Positions 14,294-24,923 are shown, counted from the first letter of the stretch. The stretch is DNA of 41,852 bases from a virus (IMGVR_UViG_3300002518_000018:1-41852), one strand, 5' to 3'. Made by a program: numbers and translations. The notes: generated by a model not told the origin, from the sequence alone.

Positions 14294-17200
14294 TTACAAG
14301 ATTAGATCATCTATCTTTGCGGCTGGGAAGACACCATCCCACGTATTATAGAAGATGACCATGTTTCCGTTTCCAAGGTCTCCAGCGAGAACACTGTTAT
14401 TATTGACAGTGGCATCCATTATCCAGGTCCCGCCTGCCTTAGCCGAGAGCATTCCGCCCCTGACATTCTCCGCCCAGTTTGGGTTTGATATTCCTCCCAG
14501 CCAGTACGGGTAGTTCGTCGCCACGCCTTCTACGTGATTGCCTGAACACACGATATTCACAGAGTTAGAGAAAGAAAAGCCGGAGGTCGTTGCAACAGCC
14601 GCGCTGTTCCCTGTTACGACGCTGTCGATCGTGTATTCAACCAAGTACCCCGACTCTGTCGTAACGCAACGATTCCCAGTAAGGACGATGCCTTGGCTTC
14701 CAAACGAGCTATCGCCATTAGAGGTGATCCCGTACTGGAAGTTGTAGATATTGTTTCCCGCGCATGTATTCGAGAAGGATGACTCGATTCGGATACCGAC
14801 TCCCGAAGCAATACCGAACCCATGAATCGTATTGTCGGTGAACTTATTGAACTGGCACCCAGTCGAGTGCGAACCGAGAACGTGGAAGTCGATACCAAAC
14901 TCCACCTCACGAATAATAGACGACGAGATATTATTGTATTCCGATGTACCAACACACAATATCCCCGTCTCGAAAGACAGCACTGTCATAGCAGAGATCG
15001 TGCTTCTGTCCATTTGCCCTGCGCTGAGTCCCACCGATCCAGCAGGGCGAGTGCCGCTGCACTTGATCCGAACACCAGACAAATCTGAATCTAGCAGGGA
15101 ACCAAGAAGAATACCAACTCCCGAGACAGCTTCAATCAAGGTGTCAGAGATCGTCGAGTCGGCCATGCTGCCGCCACCCGATATTCCTCTCGGAGAAGCA
15201 CTCCCTCCAGCCTCACCCAAGAGGCACCCTTCCATTCTAGACTTAAGGAAACCTGCCTCAAAGGCAATCAGGCCCTCGACCGAGGCTGCGTCGACCTCAC
15301 ACCGCACCTGCACGTTACGCAGCACTGAGGTCGTTATATTGCTCTGGAATCGCATCCCGACCAGAGAGGCTGGACCCGTGAACAAACAATCCTCAAATCG
15401 ACTGTCAGACACAACGCCCGTGTTCCACCAGTAACCAGAGACCTCCGTGACCGTGTTCCCGGAGACCTCACTGAATCGACAATCCTTGACGACCATCTCA
15501 GAAGCTGTCGTTCCCTTGACGCCCTGCCCAGACAACTCAAAAACACACCCGTGAAACTCGAACCCTGTCATCGCGCCCAAGTCAAGAGCGGGTCGAGCGC
15601 TGGTGACGTCATCGTACTCCGCGACAAACTTGCAGTTCTCGAATCGGATATTGGAGCAGCCGCTGGCATTGAACACCCTACCCTTGCCGTGAATCGTCAT
15701 GTCCCGGAACGTCATCTCGGAGCAGTTCGTCAGATCGAACAAGATGTGGTCCTGTGATGTCGCTGCCGTCGTCATCTTCAGTGTCGTCGTGTCCATACCC
15801 TCGCCTTGGAAGAGCCAGCCGCTAGAGCCTTGACCCGCTGTCGTGAAGACCGTATGGGTCGGCACACCACCCAATAAAGCAAAGTCATACAAGCCCTTGC
15901 GGAACAACATCCGACCCCCTTGCTGCGGGCTGTTCCAATTCAGGACCATGTTTTGCCAAGCAGTCGCGGCGGACTGCATGGTCGCCACGTCCGTGTTATC
16001 CACGACCACGTCAGCAAAGACCGGAGCCGTGACACCACCACCCCCGATTTGCGCACGCACCGGGGAGAATGTCATGTCGTATGACTTTTGGGAACTCAGG
16101 GCATCTCGCAGAGACGGTAACGCAAGCTGCGTGAAGATGTCGTTGCGGGCGCCGACCACCTCGTCATCCAATGCGTTCAGACCACGATTGCCCGAATTCG
16201 GCATCGGCAGAGCCGCCCAATTCCGACGCCGTCCGTTCACCAAGCGAATAGCGGGAGTGTCTGCTGCGGCATTAGGCAGAGGCCACCAATCCGGACGATA
16301 CGATTGTTGGTGCAACCACAGTTTGTAATGGCCGCTGCCGTCTTTCTTCTCTTGACGATGCACTTGGGCATAGAACCCATTCCACGGACCCGATCGGATC
16401 TGGAACGTCCAATTTGCCCAATCGTCAGGCATTATGTCGGGGTTCACAAGCGTCTCCACGCTCATCGAGGTGACCTTGACCCATCTCCAATCCGGGTCCA
16501 CATCGATCAACACACCCTCGTAATACTCGGCACCCGCCACCGATACGCCGTTCTCTGTGGGAGTCTGTGTCTCCAAGCCCAAGACCACGCGAGCCATCTG
16601 CGTCGCCAAGTGATCATAGACGCTCTTCAGGTCTCGTGCCCAATGGTCCGACTCGGTGTCTCCGATAATCTCTCCCGTGTCGCCATAGCGCATCGGAGCT
16701 TCCAATCGCTCAAATACACGAGGACGTTGGTCTGTCGCCTTTCGACCAATCCGCACCGTCTTCCCGCCGACCTGCCGCGTCTCGTGCTCTCCATACCCGA
16801 TCACCGGAATGACCTGGCGTGATCCACCTGCCAACGAGATCGTCGTCAGGTCATTCCCGGTACTGTCGCTGTTTGGGTTCCCAAAGACAATCTGACCTTG
16901 GGAGTTGGTCCGCAACACCATCAGCGGCATCACATTTGGATCATCCGAAGAGAAGCCCTGCGGGGCATACCCTGGCGTGCTGCGAGAGCCCGCCGGATTC
17001 TGACGAATGGGATGCTTGATCCGCCACCCTGGCGTCAACCTCGTAGACATGCGAGCGATGTCCACCTCTTGACCGTTTGGCAACGGCGAGACGTTCGCCT
17101 TGGTCGAGTCGTAGACCGTCCGACCATCGAAGCTGTCTTCGATCCACATGAACTCGACCTCGATCCAAAACTCCGTACTGGAGCCGCGCAACGGGAAAGA

Positions 17201-17458
17201 CTGACTGACATCTCCCGTCTCAGCGTTGATCATGCGACCACCCCAAGTCCCGACGACTCCATTGAAGATCGTCACCATACCCTTGTTGGCGTTAATCTGA
17301 TTCGCCGGGACTTCTGCCCGAAAGCCCTGGTACACACCATTGCCCAAGACCAAGTCGATCAGGTTGTCACGCAACCCCACTGGGTGCGTCTCTGTCGCGT
17401 GAGTGAAGTCAGGCAGGTCCACTCTCTCGGCGTTATGGAATTTCGGTGCTCGTGGCAT
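14294..17458 (-). CDS. Tail fibre or tailspike with right-handed beta-helix
   Basis: This 1054-residue protein starts at ATG 17458, behind GGGG; an upstream in-frame ATG (17464) and TTG (17473) are less suited. Residues about 1-500 are an attachment part with mixed beta segments. From about 510 the pattern changes to short repeated strand-turn units typical of a right-handed beta-helix: GLYDFALLGG, DHILFDLTNCSEMTFRDMTIHG, CSNIRFENCKF, FEFHGCVFELSGQG, FNKFTDNTIHGFG. These run to about residue 960 before a small C-terminal domain. Such proteins are phage tailspikes, often polysaccharide-degrading, but I cannot identify catalytic residues. It is the most host-distal part of the tail block and the leading receptor-binding candidate. 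Confidence 0.75.
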   Translation of the reverse strand: MPRAPKFHNAERVDLPDFTHATETHPVGLRDNLIDLVLGNGVYQGFRAEVPANQINANKGMVTIFNGVVGTWGGRMINAETGDVSQSFPLRGSSTEFWIEVEFMWIEDSFDGRTVYDSTKANVSPLPNGQEVDIARMSTRLTPGWRIKHPIRQNPAGSRSTPGYAPQGFSSDDPNVMPLMVLRTNSQGQIVFGNPNSDSTGNDLTTISLAGGSRQVIPVIGYGEHETRQVGGKTVRIGRKATDQRPRVFERLEAPMRYGDTGEIIGDTESDHWARDLKSVYDHLATQMARVVLGLETQTPTENGVSVAGAEYYEGVLIDVDPDWRWVKVTSMSVETLVNPDIMPDDWANWTFQIRSGPWNGFYAQVHRQEKKDGSGHYKLWLHQQSYRPDWWPLPNAAADTPAIRLVNGRRRNWAALPMPNSGNRGLNALDDEVVGARNDIFTQLALPSLRDALSSQKSYDMTFSPVRAQIGGGGVTAPVFADVVVDNTDVATMQSAATAWQNMVLNWNSPQQGGRMLFRKGLYDFALLGGVPTHTVFTTAGQGSSGWLFQGEGMDTTTLKMTTAATSQDHILFDLTNCSEMTFRDMTIHGKGRVFNASGCSNIRFENCKFVAEYDDVTSARPALDLGAMTGFEFHGCVFELSGQGVKGTTASEMVVKDCRFSEVSGNTVTEVSGYWWNTGVVSDSRFEDCLFTGPASLVGMRFQSNITTSVLRNVQVRCEVDAASVEGLIAFEAGFLKSRMEGCLLGEAGGSASPRGISGGGSMADSTISDTLIEAVSGVGILLGSLLDSDLSGVRIKCSGTRPAGSVGLSAGQMDRSTISAMTVLSFETGILCVGTSEYNNISSSIIREVEFGIDFHVLGSHSTGCQFNKFTDNTIHGFGIASGVGIRIESSFSNTCAGNNIYNFQYGITSNGDSSFGSQGIVLTGNRCVTTESGYLVEYTIDSVVTGNSAAVATTSGFSFSNSVNIVCSGNHVEGVATNYPYWLGGISNPNWAENVRGGMLSAKAGGTWIMDATVNNNSVLAGDLGNGNMVIFYNTWDGVFPAAKIDDLIL

Positions 17459-17475
17459 AATCATTATCCCCAAAA

Positions 17476-17490
17476 GTTTAGTAACTGAAC
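17476..17490. promoter_or_regulatory. 15-bp palindromic operator, copy 6
   Basis: GTTTAGTAACTGAAC lies 17 bp upstream of ATG 17458, between the tailspike gene and the preceding fibre gene. Confidence 0.7.
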
Positions 17491-17506
17491 CTGTGTGTGA
17501 ATCAAA

Positions 17507-20092
17507 TCAAATTGGAATTATCTGATCTTTGGCATTCACAAAGATCACCTTCACTCCAGCAGCCCTGCCCAAGTCCACCAAAGTCCGCAATCGCTGCAAT
17601 ACCATACCACCTCCCAAATAGAATGGCCAACTGTAACCGTTCCTCAATGGAACAGACCACTTGTCGGCTTTGACCAATTTGATCGGCATCGTCTCTGTCG
17701 CATCCAACGGATTGGTTCGAGATGGGTTGTGCGAGAACTCCGGAACAAACCCCCGCTCAAAGAACAGATGAGCCCGCGTGGGAGTCTGGGTGTCGATTCG
17801 TGTGTACGCCAACGACTCCAAGTTTGCTGAACCGTAATCCAACAGCATATGGCCTTGGCCAGTTGTCGGAGCCGTCTCCAACCCTGGATTGCCTCCCCAT
17901 ATACCCACGGCTCCGCTCACGGGCAGGAAGTCAAGGTACGATGCCACCCGAACTCCCCCACGATGACGCCGCGAGATGCCCGACACATACAGCACGTTCT
18001 CTTTGTCTGTTCCCGCTGCACCTCGGCCCCACAAGTACACTGGCGTTCGGCCAAAGTCGCCCTCTGAGCCAACGACGATACGGGGTGGTGCCCCCGTTGG
18101 GTTGATGCCGTTGGTGTTGGCGATCCAATTATTGATAACGGACTGCGACGGAAACACCGATGCATCCGTGACGTTTAGCTCGGTCGTCGCAAACGTACCC
18201 AAGCCCGGAACGGTCTGGTTGCCGAGCGGCGAACTCGGAGAGGACACCGGGTCATACTCAGACAACACCATCACAGCGGCCAGATACACCCGTACATCGT
18301 TCGCCAGGTCTCCCCGGTCCACCTCGATCATGGCAGTGCCCGTCTCTTGTGCATTCGATAACGTCCGCTCATTGGGATCGTACACATGCATCCCCGGCCA
18401 CTGCCCCAATACCGTCGGCGGCCAATCCCCGTGAACCTGATGAGATGCCCACGTTGGTTCGAACTGCCCTGCCGTCAGGCCCAGGAACTCTTGGAAGCTC
18501 TCTCCACTGATTAAGTCCAAGGGCAGCGGCATGATCTCCAGCTTGCAGCCGAAGTCTGCTTGGCCTCGCACGACCTCCACCGTGACCGGCTGTGTCAACA
18601 AGATGCCAAACGCCACGGGCGCCGTCACCGTCACCTGTCGGCTCCCCGGTGTGAACGCAGCGATCGTCGCCTCTCCCAACACGCCACCCGCCGAGTTAGA
18701 GAATACCAACTTGTTCGTGAAGCCCCAATCCAACGGTCGGAGAGGTCGGTCCAAATAGATAATAGTGTCGTTAAGCTCCACCTCGGAGGCGAGCCGCCTC
18801 TTTTGGTACGTGCTCCCCAAGACCATAACCTTTTGTTCGGCCCCGCCTCCCTCGTCCACGATCCAGACGCCGTACGGATTCTCCCACCGGCACTCACACA
18901 CCAACTCTGTCGCACCTTGGTTCTGTGCGTCCAGAACCAAGCCCGTCCGGTGATACAGCCACCGAACTTTGGTGCCTTGGGCGAATCGTACCCCGACCGG
19001 CAAAGGTCCATCCAGCGTAATAATGCGAGACGGTGCATCGAACGTGCTGAACTCCGCCAACAACGGTGGGTCGCTGTGTTGCAGCAACTCTCCTTCGGGA
19101 TTCAAGAGCACCTTCTTGGGCGTAGCCCCGTACGTTTGTGCTCGCAACACCTCGTCTTGCAGGCGCAACTCTGTCTCGCCTGCCACCGCTTCTAAGCGCA
19201 GTGTCGCCTCTCTCCACGGAGAAGGATGCAACACAGAGATGCCTGGCAAGATCGCAAGCGACTTGTTCGAACATATGATCTTCACCACGGCTCGGCGAGC
19301 ACGGGTGTCGAACAAGTCCCAACATCCCCCCGTGATCGTGATCTTCTCGCCCTTGAGGTGCTTCTTTGTCAGGTCATTTACCACGCGAACACGGCTCGCG
19401 AACGGATCTGGCGCCACAAATGTAACACTCTCCTCGTTTGGCCCGCCCAAGTCCAAGTAGCCATCAGCGTACAAGGGGAATGTGTACCTGTCTCGGTTCA
19501 CCACGAGGCCCAAGCCCGTCACCGTTCCACCTGAAGACATTCCCGTAATTGTCATGCTGCCATCAAATGGCCCGCCCTCTGGCTCGATCATCTCTGTTGT
19601 GTAATAGATGCGCTTCTGTGCTGCATTGTGCTCCTTCAGCAGAGCGATGACTTTCTTCCCCGTGACGGGATGCTGTGCTTGGATGCGCTCTCCGGGCACA
19701 AAAGGCGTCGTGTTCCACGTATCGTACGGCACATAACTGCCGTAAGGAGCGTACACCAGGAACCCTTGGTCAACCTTTGCATCGACATCCAATTCATAGT
19801 ATTGGTCCTCGTAAGGGCCAATCACAATCTCCAATAAGCTCTCGAAAATATATTGGATGCTCTTGCCGTCGGCAACCATTGCTTGGACACAGGCTCGAAA
19901 GAAGTCGTCATCTGAGAACCCCACGTCAGGTCGCGGAAACCCCTCGTTCTTCGCCAAAGCCGTCAGGAACCCTCCCGCCGACCACCGCACAAACATCATA
20001 CGTCGCAGCGTCTGCAATGCAGACCTACCACTGTTCGGCAGCAATGGTAAAGACAGATTCCCCAAAATGCTCGTTACAAAATCAACCGGCAT
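17507..20092 (-). CDS. Large tail fibre or baseplate-associated protein
   Basis: This 861-residue protein starts at ATG 20092, with GGGAGG 7 nt upstream, overlapping the TAA of the previous gene by one base (TAATG), so it is translationally coupled. The N-terminal about 130 residues are helical (LQTLRRMMFVRWSAGGFLTALAKNEG pattern) and may dock onto the baseplate. The remainder is beta-rich with repeated strand pairs, as in fibre shafts and adhesion domains. No catalytic motif is visible. It lies between the Ig-like protein and the beta-helix tailspike, so a fibre or connector role is inferred from position and size. Confidence 0.6.
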   Translation of the reverse strand: MPVDFVTSILGNLSLPLLPNSGRSALQTLRRMMFVRWSAGGFLTALAKNEGFPRPDVGFSDDDFFRACVQAMVADGKSIQYIFESLLEIVIGPYEDQYYELDVDAKVDQGFLVYAPYGSYVPYDTWNTTPFVPGERIQAQHPVTGKKVIALLKEHNAAQKRIYYTTEMIEPEGGPFDGSMTITGMSSGGTVTGLGLVVNRDRYTFPLYADGYLDLGGPNEESVTFVAPDPFASRVRVVNDLTKKHLKGEKITITGGCWDLFDTRARRAVVKIICSNKSLAILPGISVLHPSPWREATLRLEAVAGETELRLQDEVLRAQTYGATPKKVLLNPEGELLQHSDPPLLAEFSTFDAPSRIITLDGPLPVGVRFAQGTKVRWLYHRTGLVLDAQNQGATELVCECRWENPYGVWIVDEGGGAEQKVMVLGSTYQKRRLASEVELNDTIIYLDRPLRPLDWGFTNKLVFSNSAGGVLGEATIAAFTPGSRQVTVTAPVAFGILLTQPVTVEVVRGQADFGCKLEIMPLPLDLISGESFQEFLGLTAGQFEPTWASHQVHGDWPPTVLGQWPGMHVYDPNERTLSNAQETGTAMIEVDRGDLANDVRVYLAAVMVLSEYDPVSSPSSPLGNQTVPGLGTFATTELNVTDASVFPSQSVINNWIANTNGINPTGAPPRIVVGSEGDFGRTPVYLWGRGAAGTDKENVLYVSGISRRHRGGVRVASYLDFLPVSGAVGIWGGNPGLETAPTTGQGHMLLDYGSANLESLAYTRIDTQTPTRAHLFFERGFVPEFSHNPSRTNPLDATETMPIKLVKADKWSVPLRNGYSWPFYLGGGMVLQRLRTLVDLGRAAGVKVIFVNAKDQIIPI

Positions 20093-21894
20093 TACTTTGC
20101 CTCCCAATCATCCGACAAAAAGACACCGCCAATGGCATCTGACCCGTAGAGCAATGTTGCCAGGAGAGCATTCGGGTCCACCTCTTCTGTGCCAGGGGGC
20201 ACGTACATCTCGGTCGGACTCCCCGACAAGGTCACAAAGTCTTCCGTCACACCATCCCATTTGGTGCGTCTCGAACGATACGTGAAGGCATCTCCCGACA
20301 CAGGCTGACTGTATCTGTCAACAATATTTGCCACGCTCAATGTATGAAGCTCGTAGGTGATCTGCGTGTGTGTGAAGACAAAGACAAAGCGTGGGTCGCC
20401 AGGGAACTCTATTGTACGATCCGAAGCCCCGTCGCGAACCAGCTTGTTCGGGTCGAGCCGATGGATCGTGACAGGCAAGTTGGTCGATGTGTCAGTCAGT
20501 GTCCAATTCGCCGGGTTTCGCAGATCATCGTTATTTGTCAACGGAGCCGTAAACTCCACCAACAACATTCTCTCTCCGATCACGTAAACCTCGCGAATCT
20601 TGGTCGTGTCGCCTGTCTGAAAGCAGCAAACATCGGAGACCGTGTTCCCCGCCGTATCCCCCACATCGACCTTGAAACAGATCTTTGTGTCTGCGGGCCA
20701 TAGCGGATCGGAGCCGGGCCGATGAATAACAACCTCGTACCCAGAGACAGGAACACCGCTGATAGCCGTCACTGTGCCCGAATACCCCAATAGCCACACC
20801 GAACCATTCTGGAGCACCTGTGTCCACGGACCAGCAGAGTCGATCCCCCATGAGACCTGAAGCGACGCCAACGATACAGCGACGTCGTCCGTGACGCGAA
20901 ATGCATAAGAGGTGTCGCGAGGAACCCGCTGCAAGTCGCCCGCCGTCAACCCCGTCCCGCAAACCGGAGCCTGCTGATCTACCACCGGGGGGATCGTGTC
21001 TACAGTCTCCATTGTGAACGAACAATTCAAAACAGCCGAGTTTCCGGCCAAGTCGGAGACCTGCGTTCGCACGGCGACCACATCGGCGCTCTTGATATAC
21101 CCTACCGCCAAGGTCAGCGTGACATCACGCTCCAACACAGGGTCTCCACCTGCCACAATAGAAACAGCAACCGTCGGCGACCACGGCGCCGCCACACCGT
21201 CCCACACCAATCGATATGCCCCCGCGTTCTCCGACGTCACTGATAGCCATATCCGTATGCTGGTGGCATCAATGCCGGAGCCTCCGGGGAATGGCATGTC
21301 CCGAAGGGTGTACGTAATACTGTTGACGGGCAAGGCCACATCAACCGTGCCACAAGCAGGCACATTGTTTTGGAGAATGGGAGGCTCTTGCTCCAAGGCA
21401 TCCACCATCCAAGCACCATCCCCCAAAGACCCTGCGAGCGAACCCTCTGACGTCACAGAGCCCAAGCTTGGACGACCCAAGCCATTGGGAGGCACCAAAG
21501 ACTGATGGGCCTGGTCCACGAGACCCCCCGCCAAGTCTTGATCGACCAAGGCTCCCGCTTCGAAGCTGCTCCAATCGGCGACCGTCACCGTAACGATAGA
21601 CGAATACCCCGACTGCGAGGCATCCACGTTCTCCGTCTTGGCTCTGTAGTAGAACGTTCCGGCGCCGGGGCGATCGATCAAGTAGAAGCTGCTCGTGATC
21701 AATCCACCAAAAGGAGTCCACACAACACCATTCGTCGATCGCTCAACAAGAAAGCCCGCATATTCAACCGGGAAGCTGCTCAGTACGTCCGGAGAGATCC
21801 CAATAAAGACACTGGGAGTCACGCCTGAGTACACCAAGCGACGGTCACGACCTTGGCAGACGGCATGAATTGTAGGGATCACCGGGACAGGCAT
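20092..21894 (-). CDS. Ig/FnIII-like tail protein
   Basis: This 600-residue protein has several beta-sandwich-like segments. Residues about 20-110 have the spacing of a fibronectin type III domain (YAGFLVERSTNGVVW, then TFYYRAKTEN, then SSIVTVTV). Residues about 175-310 and 315-430 each contain an Ig-like pattern ending in D-x-A-G-N (VSDLAGNSAV, GDTAGNTVSD), each starting with a P-x-C-G-T segment. The repeated P-A-C-G-T / P-V-C-G-T indicates duplicated domains. Such domains are common in phage tail and baseplate proteins and can bind carbohydrates weakly at the cell surface. The ATG at 21894 has only a weak ribosome binding site. Confidence 0.65.
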   Translation of the reverse strand: MPVPVIPTIHAVCQGRDRRLVYSGVTPSVFIGISPDVLSSFPVEYAGFLVERSTNGVVWTPFGGLITSSFYLIDRPGAGTFYYRAKTENVDASQSGYSSIVTVTVADWSSFEAGALVDQDLAGGLVDQAHQSLVPPNGLGRPSLGSVTSEGSLAGSLGDGAWMVDALEQEPPILQNNVPACGTVDVALPVNSITYTLRDMPFPGGSGIDATSIRIWLSVTSENAGAYRLVWDGVAAPWSPTVAVSIVAGGDPVLERDVTLTLAVGYIKSADVVAVRTQVSDLAGNSAVLNCSFTMETVDTIPPVVDQQAPVCGTGLTAGDLQRVPRDTSYAFRVTDDVAVSLASLQVSWGIDSAGPWTQVLQNGSVWLLGYSGTVTAISGVPVSGYEVVIHRPGSDPLWPADTKICFKVDVGDTAGNTVSDVCCFQTGDTTKIREVYVIGERMLLVEFTAPLTNNDDLRNPANWTLTDTSTNLPVTIHRLDPNKLVRDGASDRTIEFPGDPRFVFVFTHTQITYELHTLSVANIVDRYSQPVSGDAFTYRSRRTKWDGVTEDFVTLSGSPTEMYVPPGTEEVDPNALLATLLYGSDAIGGVFLSDDWEAK

Positions 21895-21922
21895 GAGAAC
21901 ATCTCGCTCTTCGGTTCAAAAA

Positions 21923-21937
21923 GTTCAGTAACTAAAC
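21923..21937. promoter_or_regulatory. 15-bp palindromic operator, copy 7
   Basis: GTTCAGTAACTAAAC lies 28 bp upstream of ATG 21894 and 10 bp below the stop of the gene ending at 21948. Confidence 0.7.
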
Positions 21938-21947
21938 TATCACACGA

Positions 21948-24923
21948 TCAAAAGGCAGGCCAACCTGGGATCGGCCATGACTCGGCGACGACAACCCGAC
22001 CCCCAAGTGCCAACGTCGGCAACTTCATCCGCGAGACCGCGACTCCACCCACTGACGATGCACCGTTGGGCAACACCGGAAAATGAACAGGCCGCACCAT
22101 CTCCTGACCGGTAGGAGCATCCTGGGGAGCCAAAGTAAAAGACGTCATCTCCGACATAAACGAAGCTGCCAATCCGGCAACAACGTCATCCACGATGACC
22201 TGAAATCCGACCTTCAGGGGAGTTTGCAACCCATTGGTCACAGAGTGCACAGAGATATACCCGCCTGCCAAGGGCTCATAATACAAGAAGTCGATCTGTC
22301 TGCCCTCACGGCGTATCCGCAACGTCACCTCCGAGCCTGGACTCGACAAGTTCGTTCCCACCGGGATCGCCGTCAAACCTGTGACTTGCTGCCCGGCGAC
22401 ATCGTAAAAGTCCAAGCCGCCCTCTATCTGAAAGATCGCGTTGCCCCCGGTCTGGCCCAATACCGCGAATTCTGTGTATCCAAAGAGACGGCGCTCGCCT
22501 TCGATAAAGAGGCGAATCCTGAAGTTTTGCCCGGTCAAGGCTCCTTGGTGTGCATTCCAACGCGAGAACGCATTGAAGGGCGGCCAAAATAGTGTCTTCA
22601 TCTCCAACACAAAGTCTCCACGCGAGACATTTGCTCCGCGCGTCCACGATTGGATATGAGTTGCTGATGCTTCCCCGGTCCACTTGCCATACAGAGCCCA
22701 ACGCGGCACCGAGAAACTGGAACCTCCTACGGGAGCCGAACGCCACTCGCCGTTTGTGCTCCTGCATCGGTCCAATACATCATCGGTCACCGTGATCTCC
22801 CGGCCCACCCAATCCGGAAAGCGCATCCCCGGAGGAGCCCCTGGGAGGCTCGCTGTGACGACCAAGCCCTGCGGGGTGGTCGTGATATACCCATAAGTCT
22901 CCACGACGGTGTCCGTTGGGATAGCATTGCTATATCGAACGACCGTGCCCCACGTATCCCCCAACCATCCCGACGCCACGCCCAAGACCTCGTTGCCCAC
23001 CGGAGAGCTATCAATCAAGCTCATCGAAGCACACATCCCCCCAAACCAATCCACTCCCTCCCACGAATTATCTTCCGTGATCGGAGCCGCTGCCAAATTA
23101 TCTCCTGGTTCGGCCAAGAAGTCCTTTCGGCAAAGAGACCCCTGGAGTTCATCCGGGTCCGCTCCCTTGATCGCCTGCTGCCACCACAATGCCTTGGCCT
23201 GCGTAACAGAGACGCCCACCCAACACTCATCCGTTGCATCCCACAAATCGACAGACGCCGAGTCACGCTGGAACAACCAACGGGTAAACACTGGAGACGT
23301 TCCCTCCGACAACACCAACATGCCTGCATACGTGTCACCCACACCCGGCATCGCCCCTGGTACTTCCTGGATACCGTACGCCAAATACACCAATCCATCC
23401 GAGCACCGTCGAATATTCACCCCGTACGTCATCGCATTGTCAACTACTTCAGAGCCGACCTTTCGCATGGTCCCGACAAACCCACCTGTGTGGAGATCAT
23501 CGTAATTGTCTTGGACGACTGCCTCTGGAGCAGCAACGGGATACCATCTCCTGGAACCCCACGTTCCGGTCTCCCGCAAAATCTCCCCTGGAGTATTAAA
23601 CAGCGAAAACCGAGACAGCCCATCCACATCGAAGATCTTCACCGTGTCCCACCGCAACGAGAACAGCCAGACCTCTCCCTTCTCTTCGGATTCAATCCCG
23701 CGCGGATGGTTCCGGGTCATAACGATATGACCCTCGTCCGCATCCAACCACCCTGGCGACCACCAAGGCGTCGTCGTGTGCACCGGAGCACTCCATGTGG
23801 GCAAATTCTTCCAACGTCGCCACAACACAGGAGCCGCACCGGTGACGTCCAATAAAACCAATGCGTTGGCGCCCGTGTTGTCCAAGGTCCACATAACCAT
23901 CAGTTTATCGGGGCAATCTTGGGCTCCCCCGGACAACTCTCCGGGGTTCCCGCCGTCTGTGGGCTCCACATACCACGAAGCCTGCTGATTCCCCACAAAG
24001 GGATCGCTCCCGATCTCGACCCGCACATCTGCAATCGCGTGCTTGCTCTCTCCTGCTGTTGCCCCATTGGGGAACTCGGCGTGCAAACGCGGCACGATGT
24101 TCCCGGTGAAGCTGACGGGCACCGCAACTGCCACTCCCATCGACGTCCACGCCACGTTCGTGTAATCCGTGCCGCTCTTGTCAAGCGTGTAAAACCCCTC
24201 GTATGTGCCCGCCGTGTCGTCGTACTTGATCGCAACATCCACGCTAAGGTGGCTGGCCGCCAATGGCAAAGCCACGGTGTACGAAACCACCAAAGCCCCG
24301 GCATCGTAATGACCGGCAATCACAGAGAAACCGTGGGTCGCCGTATTGACATACCCCACGAACAAGTAAGTGGACTCGTCTCCCGACGCCTGGAGTCCCA
24401 AAAGCACACAGTTCTCGGCGTTAACCCCCAACGGCACGCCCTCGCCATTTGTCGATACGCGAGAACTCAACACACACAGGTTGCCCGCTGGAGTGAAGAC
24501 CATGCTTCCCTTCCGATCATACGACTCGGCACCCACCGGCCCGGCATACACTGACTCACAGCGCCTCCCAAACGGTGGGTTCGCGACATAATCAATCCCT
24601 TCCTCTGTGAAGTCTGTACCCCCCACGATTCCCACCCACCGGGAGATGTCCGTCACCCGGTCGGCGAAATCATCGATCGACTCCTTTGCCCGATAAGTCC
24701 GCTGCTCCACCCCACCTTCGAAATATTGACCGTTGGCACCAAAGCCATGATACGAAACGACCCCCGAAGGATCTTTGAAGTGACTCGTCGTATCAGGAGA
24801 CCGACCATCCGCAATCGGCATCAACGCCACACGATGAACGGTTGGCAACTGTTGGATCGGATTCGTTGCCGCATCCAGGTCACCTTGCGTTGTCACAAAC
24901 TTCAGGGGTCGTACCAGGCTCAT
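21948..24923 (-). CDS. Large tail protein with lectin-like segments
   Basis: This 991-residue protein is not assigned to a family with certainty. Residues about 135-310 and about 810-950 both look like jelly-roll (concanavalin/laminin-G-like) sandwiches: alternating strands with DGTAGTYEGFYTLD-type hairpins in the first, and FVLEMKTLFWPPFNAFSRW through RIRREGRQIDFLYYEP in the second. The middle (about 320-780) is Trp-rich and beta-rich and could be a propeller. This suggests a surface-binding tail appendage. It follows the baseplate J-like and membrane-associated genes and has its own operator copy 17 bp upstream of the start. Confidence 0.55.
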   Translation of the reverse strand: MSLVRPLKFVTTQGDLDAATNPIQQLPTVHRVALMPIADGRSPDTTSHFKDPSGVVSYHGFGANGQYFEGGVEQRTYRAKESIDDFADRVTDISRWVGIVGGTDFTEEGIDYVANPPFGRRCESVYAGPVGAESYDRKGSMVFTPAGNLCVLSSRVSTNGEGVPLGVNAENCVLLGLQASGDESTYLFVGYVNTATHGFSVIAGHYDAGALVVSYTVALPLAASHLSVDVAIKYDDTAGTYEGFYTLDKSGTDYTNVAWTSMGVAVAVPVSFTGNIVPRLHAEFPNGATAGESKHAIADVRVEIGSDPFVGNQQASWYVEPTDGGNPGELSGGAQDCPDKLMVMWTLDNTGANALVLLDVTGAAPVLWRRWKNLPTWSAPVHTTTPWWSPGWLDADEGHIVMTRNHPRGIESEEKGEVWLFSLRWDTVKIFDVDGLSRFSLFNTPGEILRETGTWGSRRWYPVAAPEAVVQDNYDDLHTGGFVGTMRKVGSEVVDNAMTYGVNIRRCSDGLVYLAYGIQEVPGAMPGVGDTYAGMLVLSEGTSPVFTRWLFQRDSASVDLWDATDECWVGVSVTQAKALWWQQAIKGADPDELQGSLCRKDFLAEPGDNLAAAPITEDNSWEGVDWFGGMCASMSLIDSSPVGNEVLGVASGWLGDTWGTVVRYSNAIPTDTVVETYGYITTTPQGLVVTASLPGAPPGMRFPDWVGREITVTDDVLDRCRSTNGEWRSAPVGGSSFSVPRWALYGKWTGEASATHIQSWTRGANVSRGDFVLEMKTLFWPPFNAFSRWNAHQGALTGQNFRIRLFIEGERRLFGYTEFAVLGQTGGNAIFQIEGGLDFYDVAGQQVTGLTAIPVGTNLSSPGSEVTLRIRREGRQIDFLYYEPLAGGYISVHSVTNGLQTPLKVGFQVIVDDVVAGLAASFMSEMTSFTLAPQDAPTGQEMVRPVHFPVLPNGASSVGGVAVSRMKLPTLALGGRVVVAESWPIPGWPAF

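Noticed and set aside
20996-21505. Long plus-strand open frames across the tail block (for example 20996-21505, 25417-26085, 32954-34021, 34262-35329)
   Set aside because: They are mirror frames of minus-strand tail genes with recognisable products, lack ribosome binding sites and have improbable composition.
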